From assembly GCF_905220565.1 (NCBI RefSeq), contig NC_059415.1:3578001-3642000 (forward strand): 64,000 nt of DNA, written 5' to 3'. Under the pieces are notes generated by a model. That model had not been told where the DNA came from, did no database searches, and saw only the letters and a program-made list of their open reading frames with translations. This document shows, in pieces, positions 1 to 12,225 of this stretch. The DNA comes from Melitaea cinxia (taxonomy: Eukaryota; Arthropoda; Insecta; Lepidoptera; Nymphalidae). Position numbers and translations under genes: made by a program. The number at the start of each line of letters is the position of its first letter. The first letter of the stretch is position 1.

Positions 1-414
1 ATTCGCTTATAGCTCATACATCAAGTGGACACTCAATTTTCATTGATGAAACTGTCAGCGACCGCCAGTAACGTTGATTGGTTTGCGTGTCAGACGTATG
101 GTGAAAAAAATAGTTTTAACTGTCAACTGTACACTTAAAGGTGTAATACCATACAACTGACGCTAAAAATGACACGGTGTATATATCTTATGTATTTTGT
201 GTATTTATTTTCGTTGTTAATTTGATAATTAGTTACGTATTCACGCAAGTAATTATCAAATTAACAACGAAAATGTGTTTCTGTGGTGAGTAATTATTGA
301 AGTTTATAATTGCTTAAAGCCATGTTAAGAGGTCAATAGATTAGTTACTATTGAAAGTCGTGGAAAATAAATTTAAATGTATGAAATTAACACTGAATAA
401 AACTTAGTAATGAT
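1..414. other. AT-rich non-coding DNA with one strong hairpin
   Basis: I see no coding potential or recognisable repeat here apart from the inverted repeat at 207-274, which is listed separately. Confidence 0.5.
207..274. repeat. Perfect 24-bp inverted repeat (hairpin), 20-nt loop
   Basis: Bases 207-230 are the exact reverse complement of 251-274, with a 20-nt spacer at 231-250. The left arm begins ATTTTCGTTGTTAA and ends GATAATT. A perfect 24-bp stem is far above chance even in AT-rich DNA, so it is either recent or kept perfect. I see no terminal duplication outside the arms and no second copy in the window. It could be a fold-back element remnant, a small-RNA hairpin, or a local inverted duplication. 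Confidence 0.85.
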
Positions 415-594
415 TCACTCATCTCTGAAATGGCTGGACCGATTTTGACGGGACTTTCGCTGGCTATAGCTGATGCAATAAGGAGTAACTTAGGCTTCTT
501 TTATTTTAGAAATTTATTTATTTTATAACTCTGCGAATTGAAAAATAACTTTATTTGTTAAAATCCACGCGGACAAAAACACTGGCACAGCTAG
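415..594 (+). mobile_element. Helitron-like element, 3' part (family V)
   Basis: The stretch contains 'GGCTGGACCGATTTTGACG', 'ATAACTCTGCGAATTGAA' and ends ATCCACGCGGACAAAAAC...CACAGCTAG followed by T. The same modules occur in reverse orientation at 17684 and 49868, and a similar end occurs at 63752. The CTAG|T end after a GC-rich potential hairpin fits a Helitron 3' terminus. The 5' end is missing or unrecognisable. Confidence 0.45.
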
Positions 595-3056
595 TAAATA
601 ATAAAGTTAGAAGTGCTTCTGAAGCTTACTTGTATTGAATTAAAGATTTAATGTTACGGTTTGATTTGATTTGAATTCTATAAAATTGATTAAGCTATTC
701 AGGTAACTAAGTCGAAAGTTATTGAAGACTTACAAAATTCAACTACCCCTAATCGTAACCGATCGAGCGTCTTGATGTGAATAGCGTTAATCATTAACAA
801 ATGTTTGAAACTTGTTCAGACAATGTTAGGCAGGTGTTGACAAGTGAGTGAGACTTCCCTAGAACTTTGTATACAGATTACAAATTTACCTTGATTTGAT
901 TATTCTAATCCATTATCGAGATATTTGATTCTAGAATATTCTTCTACTTTTAGGGCTTGTTGTTGTCGTTAGTTTTTGTCATGCGATGAAAAACAAAGTT
1001 GTAAGGAAAAGCGTCACAGAGAAGAGGAGTCTTGTATGGAAATCTAAGTCAAGGATTTCTTTTATGTCTATGCAGGAATCCTCGAAATGATTGTTTTTTA
1101 TCCTTGACGAACTTCAGCTAGGAACGGTGGTATTACGGTAGCTATTATTATTATTACATGTTTGTACATGTACATGTTTTTGTTTCATCCAAATTCTATA
1201 GAATAACTGCGCATCGAATTCGTTAGGAATGCCTTATTATCTAAACAACCATTTTTCTATATAAATTATAGAACAAGTATTAACTTTTTAAAGCTTAAAT
1301 CAACGAAACCGTCTTATTAAATATATTGTAAATAAAAAAACCCTATCATCAATGCGAAAATTTTATACTCCAACAACGAATACAGTAAAAGAAAACAAAA
1401 CAATACAAAAAACGAGCGATCCAACCTTAATTTCGGCTGACGCATTCTTGATTTACAAACAGTTGACTAGATTTCCACGAGGCTTCAATCCCTGTTCCGT
1501 GATTTTATTTGAATCGTAATAAAAGCGCTAATAAACGTCGGCTTTAAAATCAAGCTTCACCTATTATTTTTCCCATTTACTTTTCAGGCCTTCGAAATTA
1601 AGTGTGAATTACTTTTACGCTGTTCTCAACTCTAATTGGTGTTTTGTTTTTTTGCCTTTTCAATATTTTTGATAAAGGTCTTTAGCGTTCTTTTTTTCTT
1701 TATAATGATATTTTTTATGTAAATTTAATAGAATAATAAATATATTACCAATTTATATGATGGGGAACCATTTTGAATCATACTTTGTTTATTCGTAGTG
1801 GTATAAAACGGTATTCAGCAAAGACACTATACTATGAGGAAGGAGACAGGAGACACAAAGCCCTGTTGTCTGTCCCTTTTGTCATCTAAAAATCACATAA
1901 CGATCTTTAATGTTGGTAGATGATCAATCTACCAGTAATGAAACGGGATGGCGAATTAAATTCAAACGCTACTTAAAGAGGAGTCTGTCTAACAGTAGGA
2001 TGCTTACACAGTGTTTCCATTCAGTTCAATTCAATCCGCCTACTAGAGAATGGTGTGAAGAAACCATAAGGCACATAGGACACAATAGATAACGCAAGTC
2101 TCTAGTCACCCTTCCCATAGAAATCGACATATCCACATATACACACCAATACCTAATATACCTTCGAGTTTTCCTCAAGTTTAAGACCCTTCTCACAGCC
2201 CCCTCTTTTAAATCTCTTCAAACAAAGCTCTCTTTGAAGTGATACAATTTTAAACTCTATGTTTTGAAACGTAAGACTTAAATTAGTTTTATCGTATGCT
2301 GCAGTAGAATTGAACATCCGTCATTTCTCTGCCTTTTTGAAAACAATGCGGTGCTATTATTATACAGGTGCTACTAAGAATGTGGCAGACAGACTTGCTT
2401 TATAATTTAAGACGGACGGGTAAAGCTGAAACAGTATCCAGTATTTTTGTATTACAGATTTTTTACTATTTACATGCTGTATATTTTTACGTTACGCTTA
2501 ATGTGTAATACTGTAAATAGATGTTTTTTTTTGTTATTCTCATTATTATTTCATATTAGATAATATGTTACTTTCATTAATAAACCAATATTGTACATTT
2601 ATTTACAAAACTATGTGATACTAAAAAAAATTTTTTTTTTATTAAAACGGAAATAGTGCATGTAGTTATATTTAAATGTATAGAATATTATTTAAAAAAG
2701 TTTTAATTGCGTTAATATTGTATAAAATCACTACAAAAATCTAAGGATATTGCTCATAACACATACATATAATGTGTTTCAATGTATGCTTTATGCACAG
2801 ATTTATGGTAACAGTACGTGTACATCTATTACGAAACAAGAATCATTACGCCGCCCGGTTGGTGCTATTACCAAGACCAGTCTAAGTTACATACATGAAT
2901 TTAATTGTAAATTGTAACAATAATATATCTACGTCATCTATTACGTAAATACAGGCGAATTAAGTAGATTGTATATAGTTTGAGTTGCTTATAATATAAT
3001 AATTATATGAATCGATATAGATATGTATAATTTTATTTGTATTAATATACGTATAT
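595..3056. other. AT-rich non-coding DNA, nothing recognised
   Basis: No repeat family recurring in the window and no credible gene. A 60-codon open frame at 1910-2092 has no recognisable domain and no splice context, and I do not call it a gene. Confidence 0.4.
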
Positions 3057-3168
3057 TGCCGGTGTAGGCTGGATGAGAATTGCGGAAAACCGGGATGCCT
3101 GGCGCGAACTTGAGGAGGCGTATGTCCAGCAGCGGACTGCAATAGGCTGAACTGACTGACTGACTACT
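3057..3168 (+). pseudogene. LINE pol C-terminal end plus 3' tail (5'-truncated copy)
   Basis: Read in frame to the TGA at 3148-3150, this stretch encodes a short peptide ending in RELEEAYVQQRTAIG and a stop. I recognise this ending as the C-terminus of a lepidopteran LINE endonuclease-reverse transcriptase. The stop is followed by ACTGACTGACTGACTACT, a short tandem tail as expected at the 3' end of a target-primed copy. Only about 30 codons remain, so it is a dead 5'-truncated copy. The same 3' module (gtCCAGCAGYGGACTGCAATAGGC) ends the SINEs at 36496, 39165 and 53317. Confidence 0.6.
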
Positions 3169-3300
3169 GTACGAAATCGTTTATTAATAAATGAAATTGA
3201 ATAATTTGCTTCGTAGACACTATTTGTGATGAAATAGTTAGTAATTTAGTAACAAATTTTTATGTTCAATATTATTTTTAGTAATTGGTTTCAATTTAGG
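3146..3300 (+). repeat. Local direct duplication, copy 1
   Basis: Starting at the LINE tail (ggctgaactgactgac...), the run through 'ACTGTACGAAATC', 'AATTTGCTTCGTAGACACT' and 'TTATGTTCAATATTATTTTT' to 'TTTCAAT' recurs at 3964-4105 with scattered substitutions and small indels. The LINE tail sits inside both copies, so the duplication came after the LINE insertion, or a similar element carried both parts. Confidence 0.75.
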
Positions 3301-3354
3301 TACATCAATTAGATGTCCATTACTAGGGATAACTCAATAACTCAACAAATCTCG

Positions 3355-3425
3355 CTCACACACATGAAAAATACAATGGAATTGAGCACCTTCTCCCTTT
3401 TTGAAGTCAATCAAAAAATAAGAAA
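3355..3425 (+). repeat. Fragment of the R repeat family (3' end)
   Basis: The text 'CACATGAAAAATACAATGG', 'AATTGAGCACCTTCTCC' and 'TTTTTGAAGTCAATC' matches the 3' end of the R family seen in full at 41885-42505 and 49958-50419. Only the last 70 bases or so are present. Confidence 0.55.
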
Positions 3426-3825
3426 ACCGTTGCTACTTCGACAAGTCAACAACCGCGATACTATAAAAAACTCATTATTTTTAACAATTAATAATTTGAA
3501 ACTTTTACTAGAACAAACAAGCTAGCAGTCGAACTATTGGTGCAATAGTTTTTTTTTTCTCTATTTCAAAATATTGAAAACCGATATATGATTCATTAGA
3601 GCGTTGCTTACTTTATCGGAATATACAAATTCAATTTGTACTGTTTTTTTTCATTGTTTTCGTAACAAGTATGTCTCTAATTAGATAATAATAGTTCTTC
3701 TACACCTACTAGACATATAACTCATACCTATAATTGTTTTTCAAAAGGATCGATTACTGTATCTACGGCTTATCTGATAATATAAAATTTATATATAATT
3801 TCATCATCATTTCAGCTTATTTTAG

Positions 3826-3982
3826 TCCACTACTGCGCCAAAAATGGCGTGAACTCATGTGTGTCCGCTGGTCGAGGTGTGCGCACGCTGGGCAAGCGAG
3901 TTGGTGACCACAGAGCTGGCTTTGTCACGCCAAAGACGTATGTCCAGCAGTGGACTGCAATAGGCTGGACTGACTAATTGAC
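3826..3982 (+). mobile_element. SINE Y / LINE 3'-end remnant, rearranged
   Basis: Contains 'CGCCAAAAATGGCGTGAACT', 'GAGTTGGTGACCAC', 'GCTGGCTTTGTC' and ends 'GTCCAGCAGTGGACTGCA' + ATAGGCTGGACTGACT. These are pieces of the SINE Y body and of the LINE 3' module. Some modules are in inverted order relative to the copy at 53317, so this is a rearranged or chimeric remnant. The tail continues into copy 2 of the local duplication. Confidence 0.5.
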
Positions 3983-4105
3983 TACTGTACGAAATCATGA
4001 AATTAAATAATTTGCTTCGTAGACACTATTTGTGATAACATAATTAATAATTTAGTAACACATTTTTATGTTCAATATTATTTTTAGTAATTGATTTCAA
4101 TAATT
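3964..4105 (+). repeat. Local direct duplication, copy 2
   Basis: Second copy of the unit at 3146-3300, about 820 bp downstream, in the same orientation. It lacks about 15 bases after 'TACGAAATC' but keeps 'AATTTGCTTCGTAGACACT' and 'ATGTTCAATATTATTTTTAG'. Confidence 0.75.
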
Positions 4106-4224
4106 TAATTATATATAAATAGTATAATATTGAAATATATGTTATAATTAGTGCCTTCTTAATTTCAAGAACTAAAATGAATAGTTAGAAAACTTTGGTG
4201 TTTAATTGAATGATTTTAAAGCTT

Positions 4225-4342
4225 TGAGTGTGGTGACTATGGGCAAAACACATGAGTTCACGCCATTTTTTGCGCAAACTTATGTCCAGCAATAGACTGC
4301 GATAGCCTGAAGTGATGATGATAATGATGATGATGATAAAAG
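4225..4342 (+). mobile_element. SINE Y 3' fragment with (GAT)n tail
   Basis: Has 'GTGGTGACTATGGGCAAAAC', 'ACATGAGTTCACGCCATTTT', 'TATGTCCAGCAATAGACTGC' and then a GATGATGATAATGATGATGA tail. It is the 3' third of the element described in full at 53317-53652. Confidence 0.6.
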
Positions 4343-5049
4343 CTTTGAGAGGAAATTTTTATCATGAAATTTGAAATAAAAATAACAAATGCTTAAAATT
4401 ATCGTAATAATTGCGTAACGAACAAATGAATACTACAAATGTAGTCGAACTGAGAACATCAGTGGAATAAATTAATCCAAAATTATCAGTAAGACTACGC
4501 CTTTGTACATAAATATTTTAAAATAACTTCAAACAAAGTATCAAGTTTTAATCTCATAAACTAAAATTGACTAGAGAAAGTACAGAAAACCCGAGAAACC
4601 CGTACAGAAACATCGAGAACAATATCATATCAGACAACTGAGTCCATGATATAAATAACGAAACTACAGCTCTAAGCCCGATATCTCATACATTTCGTAT
4701 GTCGCACGTGCACAAATAGAGGTCTCATTTCAGTCTCAATTTGGCGATATTCCCAGATCGCTAGCTTCATGTTTCTGCAAAACAATACGTTGATATATGC
4801 CATTTCGAATTGCACCAAAATTTTGATATTTTTTTCATAATATATTTTTTAATATTTTGCTAAAGTTATCTTTAGAATCCGTCTCATAGCCGACAGTGGG
4901 TGAATAATAGGTAAGATCTTGAGTCATCTATATCCAACTTAGGACGCTTACGGTCTGATATGATACGTACATCAAAGCGAAAGTCGACGAGATCCAGATT
5001 CTGCGTGATATAACTACAGCTCTTGAACTTGAAAGTCGTTGATTCAGCT
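4343..5049. other. AT-rich non-coding DNA, nothing recognised
   Basis: No coding or repeat signal found. Confidence 0.4.
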
Positions 5050-5160
5050 AGTAATATCCCACTGCTGGGCATTGGTCTCTCTTCCCATGTATGTGAAGGA
5101 TCAGATCTTAATCAACCACGCTGCTCCAATGCGGGTTGGGAGATTGTTGATGGAAAAGTC
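5050..5160 (-). mobile_element. SINE T 3' fragment
   Basis: On the plus strand it reads 'AATATCCCACTGCTGGGCAT', then a 'TCTTCCCATGTATGTGAAGG' segment and 'CTGCTCCAATGCGGGTTGG'. That is the reverse complement of the 3' part of the SINE at 60821-61162 (cccgcattggagcagcg...cccaacagtgggat). The copy is degraded and lacks the tRNA head. Confidence 0.6.
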
Positions 5161-6675
5161 CTCAGTAACAAAAAATGTTTTTCGTAAAATACGTTTTTTT
5201 GTTCTTTTTTTTTAAACCTAAATATTAATCTTGATGACAATAGTCATACTTACTTGATTGACAGGATATAGTAATTGACGCGTTTTCGTTTTTGCTAAAG
5301 TAGTAACACTAAAACACACTACACTAGGTCTACTAACTGAAAACAGTAATTGAAAGTAAGTGATGAATTTTAAGGTAGGATCTGTCTAATGATGAAATGT
5401 AAGAGTTTTTAGGTTCTCTAATCGTCGTATAATAAAGACTGGCAGAGAATTTCGAAAAATATCTCCCATTTATGTTAAAACTTAAGAATTGACCATCAAA
5501 TCAATCCAATGATTAACTGTTTTTTTTTTAAATATAGATAAGAAATTGTTAATACAACCATATAAATACAATACATCGTCTCCACAGTGACAGCGCCATA
5601 AGGTAATACATTTTAAACGGGTGACATGTCACAGTGGTTTACGTTTATGGTTATCGCTCCTCCCTATAAGAGCGTCAAGTTTTATAGCCTATCATTTCAA
5701 ACATACATATTTATATACCACAGTTCCTACCGACAAGCTTTCTTCTATCCTGTTGCACGCGCACTGCATAGGAACTGTTGTTCATTTAATGTTTTTGATA
5801 ATACAAGTGTTTATGCATTATAGAAATGTATGGTTATGATTTTTTACAGGAATCAGTCTGTGAAGGAACCTTTTCGTCAAATTCGTATAATCCATGCGAG
5901 CAAATCCGCGAGCGGAAAGCTATACAATATAGGCAATTGTTTAACAATTTAAAGCATAATATTAATTTAATTTTCACGTCTGTGTGACAGTTCGTTTAAT
6001 TATTGAAGCTGTTTTTTCTGAAGCCAATTAAAGGAACGCTGAGTTTTGTAACAATTAAGTGCTAATTAATAAATTGATGATGTAGTTATATTCCTCTCGT
6101 TTAAAAAGTAAACTGGAAAGGATTTTCATCAGATATAAAAATACATGAATGATAAAGGACTGATTCACAAACGGATTCAGCAGATAATTCTCTTGCGGTA
6201 AACTCTTAAAGCCGTTGTATTGACTCAGGTATATCTGAAAATTTAGTTGATATAAAAATCTGTAATAATTACACTATTAATATTTTAATCTGAAGATTTG
6301 TTTGAAATGTTTTTAATCTCAGGTAAGTTCTTTGACATGAAAAATTTCTTATTCAATAAGTTCCATTGTATCAAGAAGAATTGTAATAGGTAATGTAATA
6401 AAATAATGTAAATAAATTTTATGCAATTTTAAAGGATTCATTATTCAACGGTGTTGCCCGGTATAGTGGTGTGTCAAGTCATCCTGACGGCGACGGTAGC
6501 GCGATACATTCTTAATATGAGCAGATATTTGTATTTACCAAGATGTCTCTAAGCATCCATGAGTTACTCATTTTAGGCAAATTATCCAGCATATCGCGGT
6601 GTAAGTAAGTTAAGCTCAAATATAATTAAATTTTAACTTCAATATAACCGTAGACAATAAACTGAATAATAAACA
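5161..6675. other. Non-coding DNA, nothing recognised
   Basis: The stretch around 5580-5840 is less AT-rich and open in two frames for about 70 codons, but it shows no domain, start context or splice sites. I report no gene. Confidence 0.35.
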
Positions 6676-6956
6676 CCGGCGATTTGTGGATGCGATTCCC
6701 GCTCGAGATATTTATAGTTGTACTAATATTTGTATCCGCTTTGGATGTATGTCCTTATGTGCCTCCCCACCGTGCCTCGGAGAGCACGTTAAGGCGTCGT
6801 TCCAGGTTGTTATCATATACACCTGATAGCGATTGCTAAGCGTAGTAGGGAATATATCCGCCAACCTGCAGTGAAGCAGCGTGGTAGATGCTCTGATACT
6901 TCTCCTATGTGGAGAAAGAGGCATATGCCCAGTGGGATGGTACATGCTGAATCGAG
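6676..6956 (+). mobile_element. tRNA-derived SINE, degraded copy
   Basis: Begins near 'GGATGCGATTCCCGCTCGAG', a decayed B-box region. The body follows: 'CTCCCCACCGTGCCTCGGAG', 'AGCACGTTAAGG', 'TACACCTGATAGCGATTGCT', 'TAGTAGGGAATATATCCGCC', 'GAGAAAGAGGCATATGCCCA' and 'GTGGGATGGTACATGCTGAA'. It aligns along its length with the SINE at 60821-61162. The head with the A box is not recognisable and I find no target duplication, so this is an older copy. Confidence 0.75.
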
Positions 6957-9190
6957 GCTACATATATTATATTATAGGTAAATCTTTATTTATCAGTTTG
7001 ACGTTATTAGGTTACATGTAAATAAACTATCTTCAAAAATATATAAAATTACTTACAAATATATTCTCGCCCCATTTAATTTCATTTCTACATATTTCAT
7101 CATTTCAATTAAAGGTCGGATATATCCGTGCCATCACATAAATTAATTCCGTATTGATTTTTACGTGCGAAAGGACTTTAAAAACTCAGATATTAACACG
7201 CGAAATAATCATTTCGAAATATCATTGAATAGCGTCGAATATGAAAAAAGCTGTACTTCAAGTAAATCCTGACTGATTTAGGGCATGTTACACCGGTTGT
7301 AGATAACACTATTTAACGTATGAGAGTATCCGACAGTAAAAAGTTTTTGATTCATTATTCTTTTTTACGAATAGAATTATATTATATTTATAAAATTTAT
7401 TATCTATTCGCATATATTAATCTTAAAATTGCAGTTTATTAATTGATGAGAAAAAGGTCATAGTGGCCTATTCTACCTCCCGCTGTCAAAGTCTATTTAC
7501 ATCGTCATTCGTCAATTAGAGTTATCAACAATTGGTGAAACAGGCCCTTAATATGTTGTTTAGCCGCCTTCACGCATCACTGTACCGATTCGGTTGTTAA
7601 AATAAAAAAAGAATATGATCGGTTTAAGTTGTACTCGCAAATATACAAGTACTTATTGTCAGCATTTGATTAGTATTCGCTCAAAAGAAAATCGATAGTC
7701 CTTTGCTAAAGCAGGTCAAACTGAAAATAATGATTTTAAAAGATAATAAACGAATTTACTTTCAAGATTGACTTATATTACAGGAGCCAGGTTGTCTTCA
7801 AGACTCCTTAACACCTTTACAAGTTTATGAAATGCCTCAGCATCAACGTAGCAGTAACGAACGGTAAGAAATAAGAACTTACAAAAAATGTTTAAAAACT
7901 GAAAAATAAGTATAATATTTAAAATTCTAATACCTTATTTTCTTTCTATGTACGATTTTCTGAGGGTCATACATACAAATTAAGACTCACGTATGGTGAC
8001 AGTAAAATAATGAGAGATTTGACTTTGTTTTGCTTTACGACTTTTTTTTTAAATTATATTACATTCGAGCTACAGGTATATTTTGTAATATTCTATCTTT
8101 TATAAATTAATAATACTTTTCTTACGTTACAGTTGAACTATTTACCATTTGCATCATTATCTCTATCTTAAAAGTACTTTTTCAGAAACATTTAATTCAA
8201 ATATATCTATATCTATGTTCATAATTTTTTGACGAATAACAACGTAATTTTGTATTGTATACTCATATCACTCTCATTAAAAAACTGAATCGAAACTTCT
8301 AGATACCTAACAATGGAGTCAATAACAGACGGATATTATACATTGTATGCCTTAAATAGAAAATTTAACAGCATTTTAAGCTTTCCATTGCATAATTTAA
8401 CATCTATTTACAGAATATCAAAGAGCAACCTTTTGATAGAATGATTTTGATTTTCAGCCTGTACCATCCCACAGCTGGTCATAAACTTCTTTTTCCATGA
8501 AGGCAGGTAGGAGAGCAATATGGTATTATAAATAAAATTCCAAAATTTCTTCAAAATATGAGAGAAGGCCTTTGATGTAAAATTAAGAAATAACCTTTTC
8601 AAAACTACCCACATATATAATAATCATTATATCAAATATAATTTACGTAAAAGTTTTGTGTTATTACGAGTATATAGAATCTTAAAAGTTTAATTATAGG
8701 TGAAAATCTTGATATTTAATATAAAATCTTGTTTTACTTTTCCTTGTTGTTCGAGCTAATCTCGACTCGGATATAAAAAGAAATTGCAAAAACTTTCTCA
8801 CGGAACAGAAATACACATTCGGAAAATATCAAGATCTTCAATTAGATCCGTCCTAAGCATCGTTTTATTTTTTTTTTATTTTTAATATTTTACTTTCGTT
8901 CTTCTTGTAGTTGTTATTTGAATTTTTTGACTATACGTCCTGTTTCATCTCAGAGCGATATTTCTTACATTCGAATATATTTTGACGCTGCTTGCCTCTA
9001 CTCTATTATTAATTGTTTTTTCTTTTTATTTTGGCAATTTTATTAAAACATCTTAAAAAAAACTAGATCGCATTTAGGCCGAACACCATCTATTATCAAT
9101 TTACGTATTTTACCTACCTACCCTCATTTTAGCAAATATTTTTTAGACAAATGTTTTTTTCAACACAGCCGAAGCTATTTTATATAAAAT
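6957..9190. other. AT-rich non-coding DNA, nothing recognised
   Basis: Only short AT-rich frames and homopolymers. A 68-codon minus-strand frame (8408-8614) has no recognisable domain. Confidence 0.4.
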
Positions 9191-9345
9191 GAACTGGGTC
9201 CCGCGGTTTCACCCGCGTCAAAAATACTATATAGCCTATAGCCTTCTACGATAAATGAACTATCCAACGCAAAGACGATTTTTCAATTTAAACCAGTAGT
9301 TTTTTTGATCACCGCGCTTAAACAACAACAACAAACAAACAAAAT
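9191..9345 (-). repeat. Dispersed lepidopteran-type repeat, one copy
   Basis: Contains 'CTGGGTCCCGCGGTTTCACC', 'CGCGTCAAAAATACTATATA', 'GCCTATAGCCTTCTACGATA' and a purine/CA-rich run 'AACAACAACAACAAACAAAC'. The layout (a 'cccgcggtttcacccgcg' end, then a 'tatagcc' segment, then a simple-sequence end) resembles the repeats at 31655 and 17684, but the sequences differ. I call it a probable non-autonomous element. Confidence 0.4.
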
Positions 9346-10559
9346 CTTCAGCGTTCTAATATGACTATATATATTATAATTATATACTTTATGAATTGTT
9401 TTTGGTTTTTATCATACATTAAATTTTATATATCACACATTTAATTTAGTTTTTATAAATATAGAAAGCTTACCTTTTTATACGCACACGTAAAAAAATA
9501 AGGTTTTCTAAATTTAAAGTACGTAAGTCAATGCAAAGACTTTTCATTAACTTTAGTCACAAAACGAAGTAACAAGAGTTAGCACTTGTGGTCCACACGC
9601 CGTCTTCCGAATCACAGTCGCTTAAGATAAATCAACAAGTACGTATAAAATACTTACTATTTAGTCATCATAAAGTACAATTTAAAAATAAAATTTGTCA
9701 TAACCTTTTATTTGTAGTCACGCCACAGGAGTTTATTACGCTTTTCTATGCCCTGTCCTATACCTATTAAATAATTTTAATCAAGATTTTTATCATGTTG
9801 AAAAATTATTCAATCATTATGTAATCGATCTTAAATGATCATTCTAGACAAGAGTGACGTCACCTAATCTGGTAAATTTTAAAATTTATGAGCTAAAATT
9901 TTAAAATAAATTGTAAAATAAAACCATTTCAATTATAACTTTTATTCCCACGACGTCTAATGTCATTTCTACTTTACTTTCAGTTTATTTAAAGCTAAAA
10001 AATTACCAACCTCCTTGAGGTTGGAATTAATTTCGCCGCGGGAATGAAAAGATTACCTAGCGGGAATTTTCATTGTTATACGTACAATTCATAAGCAAAC
10101 ATCGTCTGTGAATGGTTCTAGTCTGTTTGTTTCCCGACCATTTTCTTTATAATTATATATTTTTCCGCGAAATTACCGCTTTCATATTTTCTTCGTCAAG
10201 AGGTTGCCACTTCCTTTAAGTAACTCGCGAGATCTTAATAACATTAAAAGTTTTGTGTTTACAAATTGTTATAGTACGGAAATGCTAAGAAGTGAAATAG
10301 TGGAGAAATATATACATAATATCATAAATTATTTAAATTCTGAATTTTTGAATTTTTTGATTTTTGATTTTACTTTTACTTTATTTAATTTTATTTTTAC
10401 TTATTGATTTTTTAATTTAATTTTGTTTTTTTTTATTCTACATGTAGTTTTGTTGTACTAACCCAATATGGACTTTAAATCTAGTCTGAAATAAAGTATT
10501 ATTATTATTATTATTATAAACAGTACGATTTGTATTTTTGAATATTTGTAAACAAAATA

Positions 10560-10691
10560 CTGGACTGATTTTAATTCACTTGCCAAAATAATACTACGTT
10601 ATCACTTTGTTGTGACCCATATGTGTATTTTAACGAGAGAAAACGTCACAATCAAGGTTGTATAACCCACGCGGTCGAAGCAAAAAGCTAG
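10560..10691 (+). mobile_element. Helitron-like 3' remnant
   Basis: Ends CCCACGCGGTCGAAGC...AAAAAGCTAG|T, parallel to the CACGCGGACGAAGTCGCG...GCTAG end of the element at 63752. The 5' boundary is not clear. 9346-10559 shows nothing else recognisable apart from an (ATT)n run near 10495. Confidence 0.35.
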
Positions 10692-12124
10692 TAATTATAA
10701 TAAACGCAATGATGGTGATTAAAATTATATTTGTATAGTTCATTCAGATGTTTGCCTTTATGTGGTCTGGGCGTGTGTGTTCGTTTTGAATGTGCTTCAT
10801 AAATAGATATGATTGTTCAAAATTAAAGTGACCCGTATTTTATCTGAACATTATATAAAGGTTATGGCTAGAGATTACCAAGCGTTATAAGAAGGTATTT
10901 TGGGTCCGAGAGTATTTAATATTATAGCAATCATTATTTTTATTGAGTTCGTTTAGTTAACCGTTCAGTTAGTTCGGCTTGAAGGACCAGGAGAAGAGAT
11001 AGGTGGAGTACGCTTTAACTGTATGCAAAATGTTAATGAGAATTATCACTGGTTGCCTCTGCTACCCTTTACTTAATCATAAAAGTATCGATGTTTACAT
11101 TAATTTAATGTACATTATAATATCGAAACATTAAAACTATACGTGAAATCTTTAAGTTGATCAATATAATCTAAACACAAAAATACCTCTAAAGCATTAT
11201 GAATCATTTATGATTTTGAATGCAGTCTAATAAACCTCTCGTAACTGAGTGGCTACAACTCTGATGAGTTAACGAGCATTGCAATGGATCAATAATATTT
11301 AGGTAACTAACTATGCATTAACATCACTAGCTCATCCGATCAAATTTATTTTACCCTTACGAACATTCCATTGTTGTCTCAGGTATAATTGACGATAAAG
11401 TATTCACATTCTCAGTTGAGGGAAGGAGCATAAATGTGTGTTGAAAGTATTTCCACATATACTCATACAGACTTTGATTAAGGCTCTATAGCCTTATATA
11501 CCCGAGCGGAGAGATTAAAGTGATTTATTATATAACACGTCCAACTAAAATCAAAAACGAAGTCTGTACGACTCAAGGGAAGCATTACCGGGATTTAACG
11601 TCGATGAGGCCTTGGACAAAGAAACAAAACTTTGTTTATTTGCATTTTATATTATTGCTTAATGACTATTTCATTGAAATCATATTTAAGTGAGAACATT
11701 CAAGTATGTTTCCTATATAAATTGGAATTTATAAAAAAAATTGATTTTTAAGTTCATTACGAATTATAAAAATGAAAGTAGTTCCTCAAAACCCAAATAA
11801 ACTAATAAGCAATAATTTTAAGTTTTACAATTTATGATCGCTATTAAATTGTCAAATGTATTTGTGCAATGAAACAAGCGCCAAAAATATACAGTTTTTA
11901 CAATTGTTACCACTATTTCAGGTTATTTAGTGCTCCAAAAAGGTTAAATTATTGCTCGAAGGCAATTTTTAAAATTTAAAATTTTTATTTACAATATTCT
12001 AGCAATAATTTAGCTAACGTTTCTGAACGCTATGTCACTAATAACTATGGTCAACAATAGAGCATAAAGTTTCACATTCAACTGCTCTTAAAAGGATAAA
12101 ATTCGGTTTTCAAAAACTAACTCA
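10692..12124. other. AT-rich non-coding DNA, nothing recognised
   Basis: No coding signal and no recurring family. Confidence 0.4.
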
Positions 12125-12225
12125 TAAACACACACAGTCATATACATAGACACACACACTCACGTACGCACACAAATACAAACACACACATCTAACGAAT
12201 AAACACACACACGCACACATTGAAC
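12125..12225. repeat. Imperfect CA-rich microsatellite
   Basis: An interrupted run of ACAC units (acacacacagtc..., acacacacactcacg..., aacacacacatc..., acacacacacgcacac). Confidence 0.8.

Noticed and set aside
1910..2092. 60-codon frame with a mixed, charged peptide
   Set aside because: Looks more protein-like than most, but no family, no splice signals and no second evidence.
5621..5839. Overlapping open frames of 65-72 codons
   Set aside because: Two frames are open at once, with no domain, splice sites or start context; composition explains it.
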